Position numbers and translations under genes: made by a program
Origin: Dechloromonas hortensis
GTDB taxonomy: Bacteria; Pseudomonadota; Gammaproteobacteria; Burkholderiales; Rhodocyclaceae
Length of the DNA: 64,000 bases
Assembly: GCF_009469765.1 (NCBI RefSeq)
Contig: NZ_SSSQ01000005.1
Location: 124,001 to 188,000 of the forward strand
Reading direction: 5' to 3'
Notes under the pieces: generated by a model
What the model was told of the DNA's origin: nothing
The model's input: the letters and a program-made list of their open reading frames with translations, nothing else
Database searches by the model: none
In this document: positions 15,955 to 24,610 of the stretch, piece by piece
How the letters are laid out: each line of letters begins with the position of its first letter
How positions within the stretch are numbered: the stretch's first letter is position 1

Positions 15955-17240
15955 GGTTGCTCCTCCTGTTGTTCTTCACCGGTCAGCGGCAGGCTGACCC
16001 GCAGCTGCAGCCCCTTGCCCGGCCCGCCGGCCACTTCCAGCCGGCCGCCGACCATGTCCAGCCGTTCCGCCATGCCGAGCAGGCCGCCCCGGTGGGCGGC
16101 AGCGCTGGCCGGCAGCCCCTGGCCGTCATCTTCGATCGCCAGCCGCAGTTCGTCCACCGCGATGCCGATGCTGACCCGGCAATGCCGGGCACCGCTGTGG
16201 CGGACGACATTGGTCAGCGCCTCCTGCACGACGCGGTACAGCGCCAGACCGGCGGCCTCGCCGAGTGCCGGCAGCGCTGGCGGCATCGTCAGCTGAAAGT
16301 CGATGCCCCACTCGCGCTGCTGCCAGTTGCCGACCAGTTCGCGCAAGGCGCTGGCCAGCCCGCCGGCGTCCAGGCCATGCGGCCGCAACTGCCTGAGCAT
16401 GCCGCGCAGTTGCTCGCCGCTGGTCTTGACGTCACGGCGCAGGTCCTGCGCGCATTCGGCGACCCGGCCGGCGTCGAGCTGGCCGGCATGGCGTTCGAGA
16501 TAGGCGGCGGTCACTCCGATGGCGGTCAGCGTCTGCCCCATCTCGTCATGCAATTCCCTTGCCAGTGTCTTGCGTTCGGCTTCCTGCACCTCGATCAACT
16601 GCCGGGCCAGTTGGCGCTGGGCGGCCCGCCCCTCGTTGAGTGCGGCGGCCAGATCGTCGATGGCGCCGGCAACGCGGCTGAACTCGCGCAGCGCGAAAGG
16701 GGGCAGGGCGGCTTCGGCTTCGCCGCGGGCCAGGCGCTGCAGGCCGGCTTCCAGTTCGCGCACCGGGCTCAGCGCGCGATGCGCCGCCCACCAGGCAACG
16801 AGCAGGGTTGCTCCAGAATAGAACAACAGGGTGATGCAAAGTCGAACAGTGTCGCCCAGCCGCTCCTCGATTTCAGAGGCCGGGTTGGGCGCGATGTGCA
16901 AGGTCTGCTCGCCGAGCCGGATGGTCTGCGCCGGTTCGTGGCGCGGCGCCAGGCCGAGCAGGGCGCTCAGCCAGCTGCGGCTGCTCTCGCCGGCGGCGGC
17001 CCCGGGGCCAGGCTGGATGCTGAGGTGGCGCAGCGGCGCTTCGCCCAACAGCGCCTGCAACTGGGCCGGACTGGTCGCCGGCTGGCCGGCGGCGAGCAGC
17101 ACCTTGACCAGTTGGGTCGAGGCATCGACTTCGGCATTGAGGTCGGCGCGCAGCGAATGCAGGTTGATCAGGATCGCCATCAGCATCAGGCCGCCGAGCA
17201 GGGCGCCGAGATAGCCCACCAGTCTTCGTCGTAGATCCAT
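15951..17240 (-). CDS. Sensor histidine kinase, MoxY/NarX family
   Basis: A 429-residue membrane kinase. Helix 1 is around residues 8-27, followed by a periplasmic LapD/MoxY-type N-terminal domain and helix 2 near 137-155. A HAMP-like region and a HisKA_3 domain follow, with phospho-acceptor in ARELHDEMGQTL and an HATPase with DDGQGLP and GGLLGMAERL. The start at 17240 (MDLRRRLVGYLG) places the first helix normally; longer frames upstream run into the divergent gene region. Partner of the overlapping LuxR regulator. The signal is unknown; alcohol oxidation products are a reasonable guess. Confidence 0.9.
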   Translation of the reverse strand: MDLRRRLVGYLGALLGGLMLMAILINLHSLRADLNAEVDASTQLVKVLLAAGQPATSPAQLQALLGEAPLRHLSIQPGPGAAAGESSRSWLSALLGLAPRHEPAQTIRLGEQTLHIAPNPASEIEERLGDTVRLCITLLFYSGATLLVAWWAAHRALSPVRELEAGLQRLARGEAEAALPPFALREFSRVAGAIDDLAAALNEGRAAQRQLARQLIEVQEAERKTLARELHDEMGQTLTAIGVTAAYLERHAGQLDAGRVAECAQDLRRDVKTSGEQLRGMLRQLRPHGLDAGGLASALRELVGNWQQREWGIDFQLTMPPALPALGEAAGLALYRVVQEALTNVVRHSGARHCRVSIGIAVDELRLAIEDDGQGLPASAAAHRGGLLGMAERLDMVGGRLEVAGGPGKGLQLRVSLPLTGEEQQEEQP

Positions 17241-17446
17241 CGCCGGCCCCGTTGTCTGCAATGAGAAGGGAAGAGCAGGTTTCGTACCGAGCGCCCTGCG
17301 CTCGGGAATTTTTCCCGGTTTGTCGGGGAGCTTCTCCCGGGACGGCGGGCAAATCCGCTTCCTATACTCGGCTCGCCTGTCGCCATGGCCAGGCCGGCCC
17401 GAAGCATCGGGAACGTTACGACACCAATCTGGAGACGAAAGAAAAA

Positions 17447-19315
17447 ATGCAAGCAACCCGGTTCAACCCCCGCCCGACCCTTCTCGCCGCCCTCGTGGCC
17501 GCCACCCTTTGCGCCCCGGCGATGGCCGGCAGCAAGGTGAGCTGGGAGGACATCCTGAACGACGACAAGACGCCCGGCGACGTGCTCTCCTACGGCCTCG
17601 GCCTGAAGGCGCAGCGCCACAGCACGCTGAGCAAGGTCAATACGAAGAACGTCGAGGCCCTGGTCCCGGCCTGGAGCTTTTCCTTCGGCGGCGAGAAGCA
17701 GCGCGGCCAGGAAGGGCAGGCGCTGGTGCACGACGGCGTCATCTACGCCACCAGTTCCTATTCCCGGATCTTCGCGATCGATGCCAAGACCGGCAAACGG
17801 ATCTGGGAATACGAGGCCCGCCTGCCGGACGACATCCGCCCGTGCTGCGACGTGGTCAATCGCGGCCCGGCCATCTACGGCGACAAGATTTATTTCGGCA
17901 CGCTCGACGCCAGTATCGTCGCCCTCAACAAGGACACCGGCAAGGTCGTCTGGAAGAAGAAGTTCGGCGACCACAAGGTCGGCTACACGATGACCGGCGC
18001 GCCGTTTGTGGTGAAGGACCAGAAAAGCGGCAAGGTGCTGCTGGTGCACGGTTCGTCGGGTGACGAATTCGGCGTCGTCGGCTGGCTGTTCGCGCGCGAC
18101 CCGGAGACCGGCGAGGAAGTCTGGGCGCGGCCGCTGGTCGAAGGCCACATGGGCCGCCTGAACGGCAAGGACAGCGTCACGACCGGCGATGCCAACGCCC
18201 CGTCCTGGCCGCGCGACGCCGACGGCAAGCTGGTCGAGGCCTGGAACCACGGCGGTGGCGCGCCGTGGCAGACGGCCAGCTTCGACATCGAAACCAACAC
18301 CGTGGTGATCGGGGCCGGCAACCCGGCGCCGTGGAATACCTGGAAGCGGACCAAGGAAGGCGACGATCCGCGCAACTGGGACAGCCTGTTCACCTCCGGT
18401 CAGGCCTACGTCGATGCCAATACCGGCGAACTGAAGGGCTTCTACCAGCACACGCCGAACGATGCCTGGGACTTTTCCGGCAACAACTCGGTGGTCCTTT
18501 TCGAGTACAAGGACCCGAAGAGCGGCAAGACGGTCAAGGCCTCGGCCCACGCCGATCGCAACGGCTTCTTCTTCGTCACCGACCGCGAAAAGCTGGCGAC
18601 CGGCGCCGGCTACCCGAACAAGCCGACGTCGCTGATCGGCGCCTGGCCGTTTGTCGACGGCATCACCTGGGCCTCCGGCTTCGACCTCAAGACCGGCAAG
18701 CCGATCGAGAAGGACAACCGGCCGCCGGCCCCCAAGCCGGGCGCCGAAAAGGGCGAATCGGTCTTCGTCTCGCCGCCTTTCCTCGGCGGGACCAACTGGC
18801 ACCCGATGTCCTACAGCCCGAACACCGGCCTGTTCTACATTCCCGCCAACCACTGGGCGATGGACTACTGGACCGAGCACCTGACCTACAAGGCCGGCTC
18901 CGCCTACCTCGGCCAGGGCTTCCGGATCAAGAAGCTGTTTGACGACCACGTCGGCATCCTGCGCGCCATCGACCCGAAGAGCGGCAAGATCGCCTGGGAA
19001 CACAAGGAGAAATTCCCGCTCTGGGCCGGCACCCTGACCACCGCCGGTGGCCTGTTGTTCACCGGCACTTCGGACGGCTACGTCAAGGCCTTCGATGCCA
19101 AGAACGGCAAGGAGCTATGGAAGTTCCAGACCGGTTCCGGCGTCGTCTCGGTGCCGATCACCTGGGAAATGGATGGCGAGCAGTACATCGGTATCCAGTC
19201 CGGCTACGGCGGCGCCGTGCCGCTGTGGGGCGGCGATCTGGCCGACCTGACCAAGCAGGTGACGCAGGGTGGCTCGATGTGGGTCTTCAAGCTGCCGAAG
19301 ATGGCCAAGCGCTAA
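17447..19315 (+). CDS. exaA: PQQ-dependent ethanol dehydrogenase, Ca-type (ExaA-like)
   Basis: A 622-residue periplasmic quinoprotein with signal peptide to about residue 24 (AMA). It has the vicinal disulfide CC in IRPCCDVV, metal ligands Glu in VEGHMG and Asn in GAGNPAPWN, and the catalytic Asp in WDFSGNN. The residue two after that Asp is Ser, as in calcium enzymes. Late sequences such as DDHVGILRAIDP, PLWAGTLTTAGGL and [12 protein letters not shown] closely resemble Pseudomonas ExaA as I remember it. It oxidises primary alcohols and passes electrons to a cytochrome c. GGAGACGAAAGAAAAA precedes the ATG. The divergent kinase/regulator pair probably controls it; I saw no sigma-54 site here. 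No PQQ synthesis genes are in the window. Confidence 0.95.
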   Translation: MQATRFNPRPTLLAALVAATLCAPAMAGSKVSWEDILNDDKTPGDVLSYGLGLKAQRHSTLSKVNTKNVEALVPAWSFSFGGEKQRGQEGQALVHDGVIYATSSYSRIFAIDAKTGKRIWEYEARLPDDIRPCCDVVNRGPAIYGDKIYFGTLDASIVALNKDTGKVVWKKKFGDHKVGYTMTGAPFVVKDQKSGKVLLVHGSSGDEFGVVGWLFARDPETGEEVWARPLVEGHMGRLNGKDSVTTGDANAPSWPRDADGKLVEAWNHGGGAPWQTASFDIETNTVVIGAGNPAPWNTWKRTKEGDDPRNWDSLFTSGQAYVDANTGELKGFYQHTPNDAWDFSGNNSVVLFEYKDPKSGKTVKASAHADRNGFFFVTDREKLATGAGYPNKPTSLIGAWPFVDGITWASGFDLKTGKPIEKDNRPPAPKPGAEKGESVFVSPPFLGGTNWHPMSYSPNTGLFYIPANHWAMDYWTEHLTYKAGSAYLGQGFRIKKLFDDHVGILRAIDPKSGKIAWEHKEKFPLWAGTLTTAGGLLFTGTSDGYVKAFDAKNGKELWKFQTGSGVVSVPITWEMDGEQYIGIQSGYGGAVPLWGGDLADLTKQVTQGGSMWVFKLPKMAKR

Positions 19316-19333
19316 GGAGACGCTGAAATATTC

Positions 19334-19400
19334 GTCATCCCCGCGAAGGCGGGGATCCAGTTCATTGATTTTTCTGGATTCCCGCCTTCGCGGGAATGAC
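19334..19400. repeat. REP-like palindromic repeat pair
   Basis: GTCATCCCCGCGAAGGCGGGGATCCAG is answered by its near-complement ending CGCGGGAATGAC, with a 13-base spacer. Each arm is itself palindromic. This is a widespread intergenic repeat type in beta- and gammaproteobacteria. It separates the exaA-like gene from the pentapeptide gene and may weaken read-through or protect the 3' end. Confidence 0.75.
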
Positions 19401-19542
19401 AAACCATTTTATCTGCGAGCCCGATAAGCACCTCAAGTCCAGCGGCGGCCGTCTCCCTGCGGTCGCCGCCGCCAGCCGCCGGCGCCGCATGGTGCGTCGG
19501 CGGCCCGGGCCTGGGGCAGCTTTGCCAACGGATGAGTCATTG

Positions 19543-20121
19543 ATGAGACGTTGCCTGATTTTTGCCTTTTTTACGCTGTCGACCGCAGCATTCGCCGCGC
19601 CGCCGGAAAATATCGAGCCCCTGATCATCAACGGCTGCGGCATCTGGCCGCATACCCGCTGCCCCGGCGCCGATCTGCGCCACGCCAACCTGGCCGGCAA
19701 GAACTTGGCCGGCGCCGACTTCACCGGCGCCAAAATGGCCCGCGTCGATCTGCGCGGCGCCAATCTGGCCGGGGCCATTTTCGATAGGGCCGATCTGACG
19801 GCGGCTCGCCTGAACAAGGCCAGCGGCCCGACCGCCACCTTTCGCCAGGCCAGGCTGGTGGGGGCCGATCTCGAGTTCGCCCGCCTGTTTCGGGCCGACT
19901 TTTCCGGGGCCGACCTCACCGCGGCCAATCTCGAAGCGGCCAAGCTCAATTTCGCCTGGTTCGCCGGTGCCCGGCTGAGCAACGCCAATCTGCAGGAAGC
20001 CAAGTTCGTCACGGTCAATCTGCAGGATGCCAATCTCGAAGGGGCCTATCGCCGCTACACCATTTTCCCCGACGCCTTTTTCGAAGGCTGCACCGGCTGT
20101 CCGACGGAGGACTGGCAATGA
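19543..20121 (+). CDS. Secreted pentapeptide-repeat protein
   Basis: A 192-residue protein with a signal peptide ending AFAAPP near residue 19, then about 20 pentapeptide repeats of the A(D/N)LXX type (ADLRH ANLAG KNLAG ADFTG ...), forming a right-handed quadrilateral helix. C-terminal cysteines lie in GCTGCP. Pentapeptide proteins recur near ExaA/Ped loci; their role there is unknown. The frame overlaps the following cytochrome gene by four bases. The first codons lie inside copy B of the 30-bp repeat (19559-19588), which supplies part of the signal peptide. Confidence 0.87.
   Translation: MRRCLIFAFFTLSTAAFAAPPENIEPLIINGCGIWPHTRCPGADLRHANLAGKNLAGADFTGAKMARVDLRGANLAGAIFDRADLTAARLNKASGPTATFRQARLVGADLEFARLFRADFSGADLTAANLEAAKLNFAWFAGARLSNANLQEAKFVTVNLQDANLEGAYRRYTIFPDAFFEGCTGCPTEDWQ
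19559..19588 (+). repeat. 30-bp dispersed repeat, copy B
   Basis: It begins TTTTTGCC and ends CTGTCGACCGCAG. It overlaps codons 6-16 of the pentapeptide gene. Confidence 0.7.
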
Positions 20122-20597
20122 CGCTGCGCCTTCGGCTTTCTCTTTCTCGCGGCTTCGGGCTGCTGGCTGGCTGCCTGGCCTTCGTGGCTGTGGCGGTGGC
20201 TGGCGAAGTCGCCGTTGCCCCGGTGGTCGATCAATCCGGCCTGCCGCCCCTCGGCGTCGAAGTCAGGACCAATCCCTATCGGGCCAATGCGCGGGCCATC
20301 GAAGTCGGTCAATCCGCCTTCAACCAAGCCTGCGCCCGCTGCCACGGCATCGATGCCAATCCGGCCGGCGCCCCGGCGCCCGATCTGCGCCAGCTCAACC
20401 GCTATTGCCGGCGGATCGGCGAGCCGGCCGTGCAGGCCGCCTGCCTGGCCGACAACGACGCCTATTTCAGCAAGACGGTGGCGAACGGAAAAACCATTGT
20501 TGGCGTCATGCACATGCCGCCGTGGAAAAACGTGCTCAGCCCGGAACTGGTCTGGGCGATCCAGGCCTTTGTCGAAGCCCGGGCGGTGGCGCGCTGA
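20118..20597 (+). CDS. Cytochrome c-550, second PedF-type
   Basis: A 159-residue c-type cytochrome: signal peptide to about 32, DQSGLPPLGVEVRTNPYR as in PedF proteins, then CARCHGID as the haem site and HMPPWKN with the distal Met. Two extra cysteines (RYCRRIG and QAACLAD) lie between, perhaps forming a disulfide; the cytochrome at 3682 lacks them. It is coupled to the pentapeptide gene and next to both PQQ dehydrogenases, so it is a likely electron acceptor for one of them. Confidence 0.87.
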   Translation: MTLRLRLSLSRGFGLLAGCLAFVAVAVAGEVAVAPVVDQSGLPPLGVEVRTNPYRANARAIEVGQSAFNQACARCHGIDANPAGAPAPDLRQLNRYCRRIGEPAVQAACLADNDAYFSKTVANGKTIVGVMHMPPWKNVLSPELVWAIQAFVEARAVAR

Positions 20598-20630
20598 TGC
20601 ATTCCGCCGGTCGACTGCCTGAAAACCATG

Positions 20631-20664
20631 AAAAACGGCGCGGGGGCCGAAGCCGCCGCGCCGT
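20631..20664 (-). terminator. Intrinsic terminator of the second PQQ dehydrogenase
   Basis: On the minus strand CGGCGCGG...CCGCGCCG is followed by TTTTT. It lies between convergent genes and serves the pedH-like transcript. Confidence 0.75.
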
Positions 20665-20704
20665 GGGGGTCGGGCGCCAGAGCGCCCGCAGGAGAGACTG
20701 TTGC

Positions 20705-22486
20705 TTACTTGTGCAGCTTGAACACCCAGACCGAACCGCCCTGTTCGAGGAAGTTCACGCGCTTGGCGACGTCGCCGCCCCACAGCGGCACGGCGCCGCC
20801 CCAGCCGGTGGTGACGGCGATCATCTGCTCGCCATCCTGTTCCCAGCTGACCGGCGGTGCGACGATGCCGGTACCGGTCTGGAAGGACCACAGTTCCTTG
20901 CCGGTCTTGGCGTCGACGCCCTTCAGGTAGCCTTCCGGCGTACCGTAGAAGACCAGGCCGCCGGCCGTGGTCAGCACGCCACCCCACAACGGGGCGTAGT
21001 TCTTGTTTTCCCAGACGATCTTGCCGGTGGCCGGATCGACGGCGCGCAGCACGCCGATATGGTCGTCGTTCAGCGCCTTGATCGTGAAGCCGGCGCCGAG
21101 GTAGGCGGCGCCCTTCTTGTAGGAGACCGGTTCGTTCCAGATGTCCATCGACCACTCGTTGGCCGGCACGTAGAAGAGGCCGGTCTGCGGGCTGTAGGCC
21201 ATCTGCTGCTGGTTCTTGCCGCCGAGGAAGGAGGGCGCCGAGAAGACGACCTTGCCCTTCTTGCCGTCGGCCCCTTGCGCCGGGTCGCCCGGACGGCCTT
21301 CATCGATGTAGTTCGGCCGGCCGGTTTCCATGTTGTAGCCGGAAGCCCAGGTGATCTTCTTGACGAAGGGGAAGACGTTGAGCAGCTTGCCGTTGGTCCG
21401 GTCATTGACGAAGAAGAAACCGTTGCGATCGGCCTTGCCGCCGGCCTTGAGCAGCTTGCCGGTCTTCGGATCCTTGTAGTCGAAGGAGACGAATTCGTTT
21501 ACGCCGTCGAAGTCCCAGCCGTCGTGCGGGGTGTTCTGGTAGTGCCAGGCGATCTTGCCGGTGTCGGCGTCGATGGCGACGGTGGACGACGAGAACAGGT
21601 TGTCGCCCGGGCGCAGGTGGCTGTTCCACGGGGCCGGGTTGCCGGTGCCGGCGAAGATCAGGTTGGTGTCCGGATCGTAGGTGGCGCCGTTCCAGGTGGC
21701 GGCGCCGCCGGTCTTCCACAGGTCGCCTTCCCAGGTCGCGTTGGTCGTGCCGGAAATGCCGTTCTCGATTTCCTTGCCGTCTTCATAGCGGTAGCCCATG
21801 TGACCTTCGACGGTCGGCCGGGTCCAGATCAGCTTGCCGGTCATCGGGTCGCGCGCGTCGATGCGGCCGACGGCGCCGAATTCACCGCCGGAGATGCCGG
21901 TGATCAGCTTGCCCTTGGCAACGATCGGGGCGGCGGTGGCGGAGTAGCCGGCGGCGTAGTCGCCGAGCTTTTCCTTCCAGACGACCTTGCCGGTGTCGCG
22001 GTTCAGGGCGACCAGTTGGGCGTCGAGTGTGGCGAAAATGACCAGGTTGCCGTACAGCGCTGCGCCACGATTGATCACGTCGCAGCAGGGCATGATGCCG
22101 TCGGGCAGGCGGTGCTCGTACTTCCACAGCTTCTTGCCGGTCTTCGCATCGATCGCGAACAGGCGGCTGTAGGAGGCGGTGACGAACATCTTGCCGTCGG
22201 AAATGACCGGCTGCGATTCCTGGCCGCGCTGCTTCTCGCCGCCGAAGGACATCGACCAGGCCGGGACCAGGTTCTTGACGGTCTTGGCGTTGATCTGGGT
22301 GGACGGGCTGTAACGCTGGCCCTGGGTGCCGAGGCCGAAGCTGACGACATCGCCGGGCGACTTGGCGTCATTGAGGATATCGGCATCGGTGACGTCCTTG
22401 GCCATTGCCGGGCTGCCGGCGAAGGCCGCGGCGACCAGCAGGGCAAGGCCGAGCGAGCGCCGTTGGGGGAGGGTGTGTCTGTGCAT
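20705..22486 (-). CDS. pedH: PQQ-dependent alcohol dehydrogenase, lanthanide-type (PedH-like)
   Basis: A 593-residue periplasmic quinoprotein with signal peptide ending AMA near residue 28. Shared motifs are vicinal CC in IMPCCDVI, Glu in VEGHMG, Asn in GTGNPAPWN and the catalytic Asp in WDFDGVN. The extra Asp two residues after the catalytic one is the marker that allows lanthanide binding in XoxF and PedH, and it is absent from the paralogue at 17447. Start chosen at 22486 because AAGGAGACAATCC precedes it and the signal peptide fits. A perfect sigma-54 promoter lies at 22616-22631. The metal preference is inferred from sequence only. Confidence 0.93.
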   Translation of the reverse strand: MHRHTLPQRRSLGLALLVAAAFAGSPAMAKDVTDADILNDAKSPGDVVSFGLGTQGQRYSPSTQINAKTVKNLVPAWSMSFGGEKQRGQESQPVISDGKMFVTASYSRLFAIDAKTGKKLWKYEHRLPDGIMPCCDVINRGAALYGNLVIFATLDAQLVALNRDTGKVVWKEKLGDYAAGYSATAAPIVAKGKLITGISGGEFGAVGRIDARDPMTGKLIWTRPTVEGHMGYRYEDGKEIENGISGTTNATWEGDLWKTGGAATWNGATYDPDTNLIFAGTGNPAPWNSHLRPGDNLFSSSTVAIDADTGKIAWHYQNTPHDGWDFDGVNEFVSFDYKDPKTGKLLKAGGKADRNGFFFVNDRTNGKLLNVFPFVKKITWASGYNMETGRPNYIDEGRPGDPAQGADGKKGKVVFSAPSFLGGKNQQQMAYSPQTGLFYVPANEWSMDIWNEPVSYKKGAAYLGAGFTIKALNDDHIGVLRAVDPATGKIVWENKNYAPLWGGVLTTAGGLVFYGTPEGYLKGVDAKTGKELWSFQTGTGIVAPPVSWEQDGEQMIAVTTGWGGAVPLWGGDVAKRVNFLEQGGSVWVFKLHK

Positions 22487-22615
22487 GGATTGTCTCCTTG
22501 GTTTATCCATTGATCCCGACAGCGGCGTTGGCGGAGAGGGCTGACAGCGCTGTGGAATGAAATGCCCGGGGCTTCCTTCCATTCCCTGAATCGAACCCCG
22601 GCAGGAGAGGCGGTC

Positions 22616-22631
22616 TGCAAGGGCTGTGCCA
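22616..22631 (-). promoter_or_regulatory. Sigma-54 promoter of the pedH-like gene
   Basis: On the minus strand TGGCAC, five bases, TTGCA, with GG and GC 12 apart. The sequence nearly repeats the promoter at 3618. It lies about 130 bp upstream of the start codon. Confidence 0.85.
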
Positions 22632-22730
22632 TGCTGTCGGCGAGCCAAGCCGGCCGCTGGTGCCGGTGGGCATCGGCGGGCCTGCTGCTGCCGTAGTGTT
22701 GCGCGCGGCCGGGAATGGGTTGCTGCAAAT

Positions 22731-22768
22731 GAACACAAGTGCTCCAAAGTTGCGCAATCGCAGTGCTA
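22731..22768. promoter_or_regulatory. Candidate shared activator sites
   Basis: GAACA-CAAG-TGCTC (22731-22744) and TCGCA-G-TGCTA (22758-22768) are imperfect relatives of the dyads at 3487 and 13248. They lie 75-140 bp upstream of both divergent sigma-54 promoters, so one set of sites could serve both. Confidence 0.35.
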
Positions 22769-22842
22769 CGGTGGACCGCTCAAAAGGAGCAAAATTCCCC
22801 CAAGGCCTGAATGGCCGGCATCGGCGGGCCAGCCGCTGCTTT

Positions 22843-22858
22843 TGGCACGCCGCTTGCA
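22843..22858 (+). promoter_or_regulatory. Sigma-54 promoter of the SoxYZ-TonB operon
   Basis: TGGCACG, four bases, TTGCA: an exact consensus -24/-12 promoter, about 48 bp before the ATG at 22905. Confidence 0.88.
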
Positions 22859-22904
22859 CATCTCTTCGGCAGGACAGCCCGTCGGGGCGAGAGGAGCAGA
22901 CCGC

Positions 22905-23675
22905 ATGAAATTTCCACTGACCATTGCCGCCATTGCGCTGGCCGCGCTGATGCCGCCGGCCGATGCCGCCGCGCTGCAGGACAGTGGCGATCCGCTGGCC
23001 TCGGCGCGCTGGGGCGACATGCAGAAAACCGTGCTGGGTGGCGCACCGGTCCTCTTCGATCCGCGGGTCAAGGTGATTGCTCCGTCCACCGCCGAGAACC
23101 CGATGCAGGTGCCGGTCACCATCGATGCCACCGCCTTGCCGAATGTGCAGGAAGTGCTGGTCTTCGCCGACTTCAACCCGATCGTCCAGGTGCTGCGCTT
23201 CTTCCCGGAAGGCAGCGGCGCCTACCTCGGTTTCCGCGTCAAGCTGCAGCAATCGACGCCGGTCCGCGCCGCGGTGCGCACCGCCGACGGCGTCTGGCAT
23301 GTCGGCGGAACCTGGGTCAATACGGTCGGCGGCGGTTGTACGGCGCCTTCCGCCGCCTCCGCCTCCAAGGAATGGCAGAAGCGGCTGAACGCGGTGAGCG
23401 GCCGGCAATGGTCGGAAGGGCCGCAGACCGGCCGCGTCCGCCTGAGCATCGTGCATCCGATGGATACCGGCCTGGTCGCCGGCACGCCGGCCTTCCACCT
23501 CGAAGAGATCGAGATCGCCGATGCCGCCGGGCAGCGCCTGATGCGCGTCCAGACTTACGAGCCGGTCGCCGAAAACCCGGTGTTCACGCTGCATCGCGGC
23601 CAGGTCAGCGGCCCGGTCGAAGCCAGCGGCCGCGACAACAACGGCAACCGCTTCAAGGCCAGCATCGCGCCATGA
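22905..23675 (+). CDS. Quinoprotein-associated SoxYZ-like carrier protein
   Basis: A 256-residue secreted protein (signal peptide to about residue 22). The N-terminal half is SoxY-like and ends with the carrier motif VGGGCTAP, whose Cys would carry a thiol-bound group. The C-terminal half is SoxZ-like (RLSIVHPMDTGL...PAFHLEEIEI). This fused type is found beside PQQ dehydrogenases, where it is thought to form a periplasmic relay with a metallohydrolase; the chemistry is unknown. GAGGAG precedes the ATG. First gene of an overlapping operon. Confidence 0.88.
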   Translation: MKFPLTIAAIALAALMPPADAAALQDSGDPLASARWGDMQKTVLGGAPVLFDPRVKVIAPSTAENPMQVPVTIDATALPNVQEVLVFADFNPIVQVLRFFPEGSGAYLGFRVKLQQSTPVRAAVRTADGVWHVGGTWVNTVGGGCTAPSAASASKEWQKRLNAVSGRQWSEGPQTGRVRLSIVHPMDTGLVAGTPAFHLEEIEIADAAGQRLMRVQTYEPVAENPVFTLHRGQVSGPVEASGRDNNGNRFKASIAP

Positions 23676-24610
23676 AACAGCTGTTCAGCCTCGTTCTTTG
23701 CGCACTGGCCGGCCTGGCGACTGCCGCCGAGTTCGACTACGGCCTGCAGGCGCAGCCGGTCGCCGAGGGTGTTTACGCCTTCATCGGCCGCAACGAGGAT
23801 TTCAGCACCGCCAACGGCGGCAATATCGTCAATACCGGCTTCATCGTCGCCCCGGGCGGCATCATCGTCATCGACAGCGGGTCCTCGCTGCGCTACGGCC
23901 AGCAGATGCGCCAGGCCATCGCCCGGGTCAGCCCGCGGCCGCTGGCCCTGGTCATCAATACCCATCACCACCCGGACCATTTCCTCGGCAACCAGGCCTT
24001 CGCCGGCACGCCGCTCGCCGCGCTGCCTGCCACCATCGACGGCATCGCCAGCGAAGGCAACGCCTTTGCCGAAAACCTGTACCGCCTGACCGGCGACTGG
24101 ATGAAGGGCACCGAAGTCGTCGCTCCGAGCAGGGCGCTGGCGGCCGGCCACAGCGAGATCGCCGGCCGCCGGTTGCGGCTGATCGCCCTCGACGGCCATA
24201 CCGGTGCCGACCTCGCCATCTACGACGAGGCCAGCGGCGTGCTGTTCGCCGGCGACCTCGTCTTCAACGGCCGCGCCCCGACCACGCCGCATGCCGACCT
24301 CGCCCACTGGCTGGCCGCCCTCGACCAGTTGGAGGCAGTGACGCGCGAAGCCGGCTTCACGGCGCTGGTCCCCGGCCATGGCGCCGTCGCCCGCGATGCG
24401 GCGCCGATCCGCCAGACCCGCGCCTGGCTGCTCTGGCTGCGCGGCGCCATGCAGCAGGCGGCACGCGCAGGGCTGGACATGAACGAAGTGCTGGCCTTGC
24501 CGCTGCCGGCCGAGTTCGCCGGCCTGCCGGTGGCGGCCAGCGAATATCGGCGTTCGGTCGGCCACCTGTTCCCGGCCGCCGAGCAGGAAGCGCTGGGGGC
24601 GGCGCAATGA
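23672..24610 (+). CDS. Quinoprotein relay zinc metallohydrolase
   Basis: A 312-residue metallo-beta-lactamase-fold protein with a signal peptide to about residue 18. Zinc motifs are HHHPDH, ALDGHTGADLAIYD with the distal ligands, and PGHGAV. It belongs to the SoxH-related family that accompanies SoxYZ-like carriers at PQQ-dehydrogenase loci (PedB-like). It probably hydrolyses a product bound on the SoxY-type cysteine. Its ATG overlaps the previous stop (ATGA), and its stop overlaps the tonB start. Confidence 0.88.
   Translation: MKQLFSLVLCALAGLATAAEFDYGLQAQPVAEGVYAFIGRNEDFSTANGGNIVNTGFIVAPGGIIVIDSGSSLRYGQQMRQAIARVSPRPLALVINTHHHPDHFLGNQAFAGTPLAALPATIDGIASEGNAFAENLYRLTGDWMKGTEVVAPSRALAAGHSEIAGRRLRLIALDGHTGADLAIYDEASGVLFAGDLVFNGRAPTTPHADLAHWLAALDQLEAVTREAGFTALVPGHGAVARDAAPIRQTRAWLLWLRGAMQQAARAGLDMNEVLALPLPAEFAGLPVAASEYRRSVGHLFPAAEQEALGAAQ

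Larger units (their letters stand above)
22487..22904. other. Divergent regulatory region
   Basis: A 418-bp region with two divergent sigma-54 promoters (22616-22631 minus, 22843-22858 plus) and a GAACA/TGCTC dyad midway between them. No gene is seen. Confidence 0.8.

Noticed and set aside
17186..19003. 605-codon minus-strand frame opposite exaA
   Set aside because: Antisense shadow of the dehydrogenase gene.
20027..22513. 828-codon plus-strand frame opposite the second PQQ dehydrogenase
   Set aside because: Antisense shadow caused by strong third-position GC; no domain and no start context.
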